Part shown: one piece after another, positions 10,143 to 19,257 of the stretch
How positions within the stretch are numbered: the stretch's first letter is position 1
Layout: each line of letters begins with the position of its first letter
NCBI RefSeq assembly: GCF_038502225.1
Contig: NW_027196955.1
Span: 5,001-69,000 of the forward strand
Source of the DNA: Cherax quadricarinatus
Lineage: Eukaryota; Arthropoda; Malacostraca; Decapoda; Parastacidae
Direction: 5' to 3'
Length of the DNA stretch: 64,000 nucleotides
The notes under the pieces: model-generated
The model's database searches: none
The model's input: the letters and a program-made list of their open reading frames with translations, nothing else
Told to the model about the DNA's origin: nothing
Made by a program: the position numbers and the translations under genes

Positions 10143-12010
10143 TTACCTCAACCCTCTGACAGAGGTGTGATGGTAAGTGACCAAGCATAGCAAGGTGTTA
10201 TATACACAGAGGGTAATACAGTCATCCCATGACAGAGGTGTGATGGTAAGTGACCAAGCATAGCAAGGCGTTATATACACAGAGGGTAATACAGTCATCC
10301 CATGACAGAGGTGTGATGGTAAGTGACCAAGCATAGCAAGGTGTTATATACACAGAGGGTAATACAGTCATCCCATGACAGAGGTGTGATGGTAAGTGAC
10401 CAAGCATAGCAAGGCGTTATATACACAGAGGGTAATACAGTCATCCCATGACAGAGGTGTGATGGTAAGTGACCAAGCATAGCAAGGTGTTATATACACA
10501 GAGGGTAATACAGTCATCCCATGACAGAGGTGTGATGGTAAGTGACCAAGAATAGCAAGGTGTTATATACACAGAGGGTAATACAGTCATCCCATGACAG
10601 AGGTGTGATGGTAAGTGACCAAGCATAGCAAGGTGTTATATACACAGAGGGTAATACAGTCATCCCATGACAGAGGTGTGATGGTAAGTGACCAAGCATA
10701 GCAAGGTGTTATATACACAGAGGGTAATACAGTCATCCCATGACAGAGGTGTGATGGTAAGTGACCAAGCATAGCAAGGCGTTATATACACAGAGGGTAA
10801 TACAGTCATCCCATGACAGAGATGTGATGGTAAGTGACCAAGCATAGCAAGGTGTTATATACACAGAGGGTAATACAGTCATCCCATGACAGAGGTGTGA
10901 TGGTAAGTGACCAAGCATAGCAAGGTGTTATATACACAGAGGGTAATACAGTCATCCCATGACAGAGATGTGATGGTAAGTGACCAAGCATAGCAAGGTG
11001 TTATATACACAGAGGGTAATACAGTCATCCCATGACAGAGGTGTGATGGTAAGTGACCAAGCGTAGCAAGGTGTTATATACACAGAGGGTAATACAGTCA
11101 TCCCATGACAGAGATGTGATGGTAAGTGACCAAGCATAGCAAGGTGTTATATACACAGAGGGTAATACAGTCATCCCATGACAGAGGTGTGATGGTAAGT
11201 GACCAAGCATAGCAAGGTGTTATATACACAGAGGGTAATACAGTCATCCCATGACAGAGGTGTGATGGTAAGTGACCAAGCATAGCAAGGCGTTATATAC
11301 ACAGAGGGTAATACAGTCATCCCATGACAGAGGTGTGATGGAAAGTGACCAAGCATAGCAAGGTGTTATATACACAGAGGGTAATACAGTCATCCCATGA
11401 CAGAGGTGTGATGGTAAGTGACCAAGCATAGCAAGGCGTTATATACACAGAGGGTAATACAGTCATCCCATGACAGAGGTGTGATGGTAAGTGACCAAGC
11501 ATAGCAAGGTGTTATATACACAGAGGGTAATACAGTCATCCCATGACAGAGGTGTGATGGTAAGTGACCAATGACAGAGGTGTGATGGTAAGTGCAAGCA
11601 TAGCAAGGTGTTATATACACAGAGGGTAATACAGTCATCCCATGACAGAGGTGTGATGGTAAGTGACCAAGCATAGCAAGGTGTTATATACACAGAGGGT
11701 AATACAGTCATCCCATGACAGAGGTGTGATGGTAAGTGACCAAGCATAGCAAGGTGTTATATACACAGAGGGTAATACAGTCATCCCATGACAGAGGTGT
11801 GATGGTAAGTGACCAAGCATAGCAAGGTGTTATATACACAGAGGGTAATACAGTCATCCCATGACAGAGGTGTGATGGTAAGTGACCAAGCATAGCAAGG
11901 CGTTATATACACAGAGGGTAATACAGTCATCCCATGACAGAGGTGTGATGGTAAGTGACCAAGCATAGCAAGGTGTTATATACACAGAGGGTAATACAGT
12001 CATCCCATGG
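10143..12010. repeat. 73-bp minisatellite, about 25 units
   Basis: Each unit contains GTGATGGTAAGTGACCAAGC, then AGCAAGGTGTTATATACACA, then GAGGGTAATACAGTCATCCC. Units differ at a few recurrent positions (GGTGTT or GGCGTT; AGAGGTG or AGATGTG). A rearranged unit lies near 11560-11600, where part of the unit is duplicated and a CC is lost. Stop-free minus-strand frames of 61 codons appear in phase with the repeat and are not genes. Confidence 0.97.
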
Positions 12011-12070
12011 GACACGCATGCAAAGATATAAACCTAAATTGTCCACTATCAAACTGGATCACACACTTAA

Positions 12071-12144
12071 ACCAGCTAGCATCACACGTACCTCCTAACA
12101 CCTACTGACCAGCTAGCATCACACGTACCTCCTAACACCTACTA
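12071..12144. repeat. 37-bp tandem duplication
   Basis: The segment starting ACCAGCTAGCATCACACGTA and ending CCTAACACCTACT occurs twice, 37 bp apart, immediately before a (CA)n tract. Confidence 0.9.
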
Positions 12145-12179
12145 ACACACTGAACCTTCCCTCGTTTCCATCTAAGCAA

Positions 12180-12195
12180 TACACGCACACACACG

Positions 12196-12277
<82 letters not shown>
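12180..12277. repeat. (CA)n microsatellite
   Basis: A CA tract with a few CG interruptions at its left end runs to 12277, where it joins a LINE 3'-end fragment. Confidence 0.95.
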
Positions 12278-12282
<5 letters not shown>

Positions 12283-12416
12283 TACGATAAAGAGGTACGA
12301 TAAAGCTCATGGTTCAGGGAGAGTGACCTAGTAGCGACCAGTGAAGAGGCGGGGCCAGGAGCTTGGACTCGACCCCTGCAACCTCAACTAGGTGAGTACA
12401 ACTAGGTGAGTACGAC
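12278..12416 (+). mobile_element. LINE 3'-end fragment (same family as copies A and B)
   Basis: About 140 bp match only the last codons and 3' UTR: GATAAAGCTCATGG, AGGCGGGGCCAGGAGCT and two 14-bp tail motifs of the AACTAGGTGAGTAC subtype. The left edge abuts (CA)n, with a small duplication of GAGGTACGATAAA. Unlike the other copies, its 3' tail ends in GTACGACGG and not in (AC)n. Confidence 0.85.
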
Positions 12417-12487
12417 GGCGAGCCCACTGAAACCCCGGATGACATTCTCAATCCTTACCCCAGCCATGACAACCCCCCCCCCCCCCA

Positions 12488-13454
12488 CTACAAGGCGAGT
12501 AAGATCCCAATAGTTAAACAACGATAACCTACGGAGAAGGCTCCCTCCCACCGCGATCCATATATTTCCCTGTTCCTGCAAACCGTCCTATAAAAAGTAG
12601 CTGCCAGTACCCGTTTCCTCGCCACCCAATCCCCATTCCCACGCATACCCCACGACACGTACACGAAATCTACCATTAAATATGCCAATGCACGTTGTGT
12701 ACTCTCTGGCACCCCTCCCACATCCAAAACGAGCGTTCTCAACACCGGTATGCCCCCCCTCCCACTAGCCTCACAATCCTACTCATCCAATCCCTAACAT
12801 TCCCCAAACATTCGCAAAAATACACCGCATGATATGCCGTATCCTCGCCACCACACACTCCACACCCACTCTCCTCTACTATTCGCCTCGCCCGCAGGAC
12901 CGCTCCTGACGGCAAAATGCCATGCAGGAAACTGAACATAACCTCCCGCACCCGAGGTCTGAGCTTCAACTTACGAAAACGACACCAAATATCTCCCCAT
13001 CCATAGATGGGGTATATTCCCTCCACCGGCACCACCACCCGGCTCCCAATTACTCTCGCCAAAACCCCTATGCGAATCTTGCCAGGCTCCCGTAGGACCA
13101 TGAGGGTACGCAGCACCTCCTCACATTCCCTCAACTCTGCACCCACATACCACCTCTGCACTCCCTCATACAGAAGCTTTAACCCCCCCCCCACCCACAC
13201 CCGACCCGTACATATTCCCTTCGTAAGAAAACATATTTTACCCAACGCCGTAGATCCAATAACCCTAACCCCCCCTGACGTACCGGCAGCATTACCACCT
13301 CCCTCCTCAGCCAATCACACCCAGAACCCCATATAAACCTAAACACCTGCTTTAAAATTCTCGTAATTCCTTGCCCCGTTAAGGGGTAAACTGCCGCCAC
13401 ATGCCAAACCTTACTGTATAGTAACGTGTTTACCACGAATGTATCAGCACACAT
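12488..13454 (-). pseudogene. L1/Tx1-type LINE reverse transcriptase C-terminal fragment, frameshifted
   Basis: Three minus-strand segments in different frames read as one degraded protein. 13454-13179 contains the thumb-like NTLLYSKVWHVAAVYPL and FRFIWGSGCDWLRREV followed by VRQGGLGLLDLR. 13314-12739 carries a zf-RVT-like cluster (CGVCGGEDTAYHAVYFC, Cys-x2-Cys then His and Cys). 12745-12488 is the tail. This pattern belongs to L1/Tx1-type LINEs, unlike the FADD family elsewhere in the window. Catalytic palm motifs are absent, so it is a 5'-truncated relic. The frame changes fall at C/G homopolymers near 13180-13190 and 12749-12755, and a 14-C run (12473-12486) lies just past the end. Confidence 0.7.
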
Positions 13455-13527
13455 TAGTAACCTTTACAGTTTACAGTATATAGGAAGACCACCAGTGTGT
13501 GCTTATATATTCACTAATATTCCAACA

Positions 13528-13734
13528 ATGAGACTACAGTCAAAAAGAGTGTATTTCTCACTATGTTTCAGAGAACCTATAAGAGTGTACAGTCCCGAGT
13601 TCTTAGACGAAGAAATTGGGAAAATATTGGACATTGGCGTGACACTGGTGTATCCTAAGATGTTTGTGCACTCTGATATATTGGCAGCTAAAACCACTTA
13701 TTACAGAACAGAAGCTACGGTAACGTCCTGGTAG
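13528..13734 (+). CDS. Unrecognised short open frame next to satellite
   Basis: A 68-codon frame (from MRLQSKRVYFSL to TEATVTSW, stop TAG at 13732) lies between the L1-type relic and the 29-bp satellite. The composition looks protein-like (alternating hydrophobic residues) but I recognise no family. It could be a mobile element remnant or chance. Its last bases overlap the first, divergent satellite unit. Confidence 0.15.
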   Translation: MRLQSKRVYFSLCFREPIRVYSPEFLDEEIGKILDIGVTLVYPKMFVHSDILAAKTTYYRTEATVTSW

Positions 13735-16700
13735 GGAAGTGAAGGTGAGTGAGGCTCTGGTGAGGAAGTGAAGGTGACTGACGCTCTGGTGAGGAAGTGA
13801 AGGTGACTGACGCTCTGGTGAGGAAGTGAAGGTGACTGACGCTCTGGTGAGGAAGTGAAGGTGACTGACGCTCTGGTGAGGAAGTGAAGGTGACTGACGC
13901 TCTGGTGAGGAAGTGAAGGTGACTGAGGCTCTGGTGAGGAAGTGAAGGTGACTGAGGCTCTGGTGAGGAAGTGAAGGTGACTGACGCTCTGGTGAGGAAG
14001 TGAAGGTGACGCTCTGGTGAGGAAGTGAGGTGACTGACGCTCTGGTGAGGAAGTGAAGGTGACTGACGCTCTGGTGAGGAAGTGAAGTGACTGAGGTGAG
14101 GAAGTGAAGGTGACGCTCTGGTGAGGAAGTGAAGGTGACTGAGGCTCTGGTGAGGAAGTGAAGGTGACTGGTGAGGAAGTGAAGGTGACTGACGCTCTGG
14201 TGAGGAAGTGAAGGTGACCGACGCTCTGGTGAGGAAGTGAAGGTGACTGACGCTCTGGTGAGGAAGTGAAGGTGACTGAGGCTCTGGTGACGAAGTGAAG
14301 GTGACTGACGCTCTCTGGTGAGGAATTAAAGGTGACTGACGCTCTGGTGAGGAAGTGAAGGTGACTGACGCTCTGGTGAGGAAGTGAAGGTGACTGACTG
14401 AGGCTCTGGTGAGTAAGTGAAGGTGACTGAGGCTCTGGTGAGGAAGTGAAGGTGACTGAGGCTCTGGTGAGGAAGTGAAGGTGACTGAGGCTCTCGTGAG
14501 TGAAGGTGACTGAGGCTCTGGTGAGGAAGAGAAGGTGACTGAGGCTCTAGTGAGTAAGTGAGGAAGTGAAGGTGACTGACGCTCTGTAGTGAGGAAGTGA
14601 AGGTGACTGAGGCTCTGGTGAGGAAGTGAAGGTGACTGACGCTCTGGTGAGGAAGTGAAGGTGACTGACGCTCTGGTGAGGAAGTGAAGGTGACTGACGC
14701 TCTGGTGAGGAAGTGAAGGTGACTGACGCTCTGGTGAGGAAGTGAAGGTGACTGAGGCTCTGGTGAGGAAGTGAAGGTGACTGAGGCTCTGGTGAGGAAG
14801 TGAAGGTGACTGAGGCTCTGGTGAGGAAGTGAAGGTGACTGAGGCTCTGGTGAGGAAGTGAAGGTGACTGAGGCTCTGGTGAGGAAGTGAAGGTGACTGA
14901 GGCTCTGGTGAGGAAGTGAAGGTGACTGACGCTCTGGTGAGGAAGTGAAGGTGACTGACGCTCTGGTGAGGAAGTGAAGGTGACTGAGGCTCTGGTGAGG
15001 AAGTGAAGTTGACTGAGGCTCTGGTGAGGAAGTGAAGGTGACTGAGGCTCTGGTGAGGAAGTGAAGGTGACTGACGCTCTGGTGAGGAAGTGAAGGTGAC
15101 TGACGCTCTGGTGAGGAAGTGAAGGTGACTGAGGCTCTGGTGAGGAAGTGAAGGTGACTGAGGCTCTGGTGAGGAAGTGAAGGTGACTGACGCTCTGGTG
15201 AGGAAGTGAAGGTGACTGAGGCTCTGGTGAGGAAGTGAAGGTGACTGAGGCTCTGGTGAGGAAGTGAAGGTGACTGAGGCTCTAATGAGGAAGTGAAGGT
15301 GACTGAGGCTCTGGTGAGGAAGTGAAGGTGACTGAGGTGACTGAGGCTCTGGTGAGGAAGTGAAGGTGACTGACGCTCTGGTGAGGAAGTGAAGGTGACT
15401 GAGGCTCTGGTGAGGAAGTGAAGGTGACTGAGGCTCTGGTGAGGAAGTGAAGGTGACTGAGGCTCTGGTGAGGAAGTGAAGGTGACTGAGGCTCTGGTGA
15501 GGAAGTGAAGGTGACTGAGGCTCTGGTGAGGAAGTGAAGGTGACTGAGGCTCTGGTGAGGAAGTGGTGAAGCTCTGGTGAGGAAGACTGACGCTCTGGTG
15601 AGTGAAGTGACTGAGGCTCTGGTGAGGAAGGTGACTGACGCTCTGGTGAGGAAGTGAAGGTGACTGAGGCTCTGGTGAGGAAGTGAAGGTGACTGAGGCT
15701 CTGGTGAGGAAGTGAAGGTGACTGAGCTCTGGTGAGGAAGTGAAGTGACTGACTGAGGAAGTGAAGGTCTGAGGTGAGTGAAGTGAAGGTGACTGACGCT
15801 CTGGTGAGGAAGTGAAGGTGACTGAGGCTCTGGTGAGGAAGTGAAGGTGACTGAGGCTCTGGTGAGGAAGTGAAGGTGACTGACGCTCTGGTGAGGAAGT
15901 GAAGGTGACTGACGCTCTGGTGAGGAAGTGAAGGTGACTGACGCTCTGGTGAGGAAGTGAAGGTGACTGACGCTCTGGTGCTGAAGTGAAGGTGACTGAC
16001 GCTCTGGTGAGTGAGTGACGGTGACTGACGCTCTGGTGAGGAAGTGAAGGTGACTGACGCTCTGGTGAGGAAGTGAAGGTGACTGAGGCTCTGGTGAGGA
16101 AGTGAAGGTGACTGAGGCTCTGGTGAGGAAGTGAAGGTGACTGAGGCTCTGGTGAGGAAGTGAAGGTGACTGAGGCTCTGGTGAGGAAGTGAAGGTGACT
16201 GAGGCTCTGGTGAGGAAGTGAAGGTGACTGAGGCTCTGGTGAGGAAGTGAAGGTGACTGAGGCTCTGGTGAGGAAGTGAAGGTGACTGAGGCTCTGGTGA
16301 GGAAGTGAAGGTGACTGAGGCTCTGGTGAGGAAGTGAAGGTGACTGAGGCTCTGGTGAGGAAGTGAAGGTGACTGAGGCTCTGGTGAGGAAGTGAAGGTG
16401 ACTGAGGCTCTGAGAAAGTGAAGGAAGTGAGGTGACTGAGGAGGAAGTGAAGGTGACTGAGGCTCTGGTGAGTGACTGAGGCTCTGGTGAGAAAGTGAAG
16501 GTGACTGAGGCTCTGGTGAGGAAGTGAAGGTGACTGAGGCTCTGGTGAGGAAGTGAAGGTGACTGAGGCTCTGGTGAGGAAGTGAAGGTGACTGAGGCTC
16601 TGGTGAGGAAGTGAAGGTGACTGAGGCTCTGGTGAGGAAGTGAAGGTGACTGAGGCTCTGGTGAGGAAGTGAAGGTGACTGAGGCTCTGGTGAGGAAGTG

Positions 16701-17385
16701 AAGGTGACTGAGGCTCTGGTGAGGAAGTGAAGGTGACTGAGGCTCTGGTGAGGAAGTGAAGGTGACTGAGGCTCTGGTGAGAAAGTGAAGGTGACTGAGG
16801 CTCTGGTGAGGAAGTGAAGGTGACTGAGGCTCTGGTGAGAAAGTGAAGGTGACTGAGGCTCTGGTGAGGAAGTGAAGGTGACTGAGGCTCTGGTGAGGAA
16901 GTGAAGGTGACTGAGGCTCTGGTGAGAAAGTGAAGGTGACTGACGCTCTGGTGAGGAAGTGAAGGTGACTGAGGCTCTGGTGACGAAGTGAAGGTGACTG
17001 AGGCTCTGGTAAGGAATTGAAGGTGACTGAGGCTCTGGTGAGAAAGTGAAGGTGACTGAGGCTCTGGTGAGAAAGTGAAGGTGACTGAGGCTCTGGTGAG
17101 AAAGTGAAGGTGACTGAGGCTCTGGTGAGGAAGTGAAGGTGACTGACGCTCTGGTGAGGAAGTGAAGGTGACTGAGGCTCTGGTGAGAAAGTGAAGGTGA
17201 CTGAGGCTCTGGTGAGAAAGTGAAGGTGACTGAGGCTCTGGTGAGGAAGTGAAGGTGACTGAGGCTCTGGTGAGAAAGTGAAGGTGACTGAGGCTCTGGT
17301 GAGAAAGTGAAGGTGACTGAGGCTCTGGTGAGAAAGTGAAGGTGACTGAGGCTCTGGTGAGAAAGTGAAGGTGACTGAGGCTCCA
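13735..17385. repeat. 29-bp minisatellite, about 125 units
   Basis: The unit core is GAGGAAGTGAAGGTGACTGA followed by SGCTCTGGT. Variants are zoned: GACGCTC dominates at the left, GAGGCTC in the middle and right, and GAGAAAGTG becomes frequent after about 16.8 kb. Irregular short units cluster near 14.0-14.6 kb, 15.55-15.8 kb and 16.4-16.5 kb. Since 29 is not a multiple of 3, the stop-free minus strand gives a 29-residue superperiod; the 722-codon frame there is not treated as a gene. Confidence 0.97.
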
Positions 17386-17440
17386 GTGGGTCTATACTTT
17401 ACGACACTCTTGCCGTGGGTTCTAACCTCACCCATACTGT

Positions 17441-19199
17441 TGATTGTCACACTAAGTTATCACCATGTCACACTGAATTATCCGGGTGTCATATTAAGTT
17501 ATCCGGGTATCATAGTTACACGGGTGTCATCATTATCCGGGTGTCATATAAGTTATCCGGGTTATCCGGGTGTCATACTGTCATAAGTTATCCGGGTGTC
17601 ATAGTTATCCGGTTGTCATACTAAGTGCCATACTAATCCGGGTGTCATACTAAGTTATCCGGGTGTCATACTAAGTTATGTCATACTCTTAAGTTATCCG
17701 GGTGTCATACTAAGTAATCCGGATGTCATACTAAGTTATCCGGGTGTCATATTTCTTAAGTTATCCGGGTGTCATACTAAGTCATACTAAGTTATACCGG
17801 GTGTCATACTAAGTTATCCGGGTGTCATACTAAGTTATCCAGGTGTCATACTAAGTTATCCATACTAAGTTATCCAGGTGTCATACATAAGTTATGTCAT
17901 ACTAAGTTATCCAGGTGTCATACTAAGTTATTCGGGTTTCATACTAAGTTATCCGGGTACCATACTAAGTTATCCGGGTGTCATACTAAGTTATCCAGGT
18001 GTCATACTAAGTTATCCGGGTGTCATACTAAGTTATCCGTGTGTCATACTAAGTTATCCGGGTGTCATATTAAGTTATCCGGGTGTCATACTAAGTTATC
18101 GGGGTGTCATGCTAAGTTATCCGGGTGTCATACTAAGTTATCCGGGTGTCATACTAAGTTATCCGGGTGTCATACTAAGTTATCCGGGTGTCATACTAAG
18201 TTATCCGGGTGTCATACTAAGTTATCCGGGTGTCATACTAAGTTATCCGGGTGCCATACTAAGTTATCCGGGTGTCATACTAAGTTATCCGGGTGTCATA
18301 CTAAGTTATCCGGGTGTGTGCTAAGTTATCCGGGTGTCATGCTAAGTTATCCGGGTGTCATACTAAGTTATCCGGGTGTCATACTAAGTTATCCGGGTGT
18401 CATACTAAGTTATCCGGGTGTATACTAAGTTATCCGGGTGTCATACTAAGTTATCCGGGTGTCATACTAAGTTATCCGGGTGTCATGCTAAGTTATACTA
18501 AGTTATCCGGGTGTCATACTAAGTTATCCAGGTGTCATACTAAGTTATCCGGGTGTCATACTAAGTTATCCGGGTGTCATACTAAGTTATCCGGGTGTCA
18601 TACTAAGTTATCCGGGTGTCATACTAAGTTATCCGGGTGTCATACTAAGTTATCCGGGTGTAAGTTATCCGGGTGTCATACTAAGTTATCCGGGTGTCAT
18701 ACTAAGTTATCCGGGTGTCATACTAAGTTATCCGTGTGTCATACTAAGTTATCCGGGTGTCATACTAAGTTATCCGGGTGTCATACTAAGTTATCCGGGT
18801 GTCCTAAGGGTGTCATACTAAGTTATCCGGGTGTCATACTAAGTTATCCGGGTGTCATACTAAGTTATCCGGGTGTCATACTAAGTTATGTCATACTAAA
18901 TCCGGGTGTCATACTTATCCGGGTGTCATTCTAAGTTATCCGGGTGTCATACTAAGTTATCCGGGTGTCATACTAAGTTATCCGGGTGTCATACTAAGTT
19001 ATCCGGGTGTCATACTAAGTGTCATACTAAGTTATCCGGGTGTCATGCTAAGTTATCCGGGTGTCATACTAAGTTATCCGGGTGTCATACTAAGTTATCC
19101 GGGTGTCATACTAAGTTATCCGGGTGTCATACTAAGTTATCCGGGTGTCATACTAAGTTATCCGGGTGTGTCATACTATCCGGGTGTCATACTAAGTTA

Positions 19200-19203
<4 letters not shown>
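17441..19203. repeat. 21-bp minisatellite, about 80 units
   Basis: The unit is TTATCCGGGTGTCATACTAA plus G. The left 450 bp is irregular, with truncated units and TCCAGG variants; the centre is regular. Two plus-strand frames are stop-free and read as 7-residue repeats (CHTKLSG or VILSYPG), while the third carries TAA in every unit. At the right edge the unit passes through CCGTGTG into (TG)n. Between 17386 and 17440 is unique sequence with no feature. Confidence 0.97.

Positions 19204-19252
<49 letters not shown>
19204..19252. repeat. (GT)n microsatellite
   Basis: A short GT tract connects the 21-bp array to the 3' tail of the minus-strand LINE copy C. On the LINE strand it is the (AC)n following the tail. 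Confidence 0.95.

Positions 19253-19257
<5 letters not shown>

Noticed and set aside
8976..12010. CRISPR-like regular repeats (68 bp and 73 bp)
   Set aside because: Whole units repeat without unique spacers, and the sequence is clearly eukaryotic.
15282..17450. 722-codon frame rich in SPEPQSPSLPHQ repeats
   Set aside because: It is the three-frame cycle of a 29-bp satellite without stops; the frame continues only as far as the array does.
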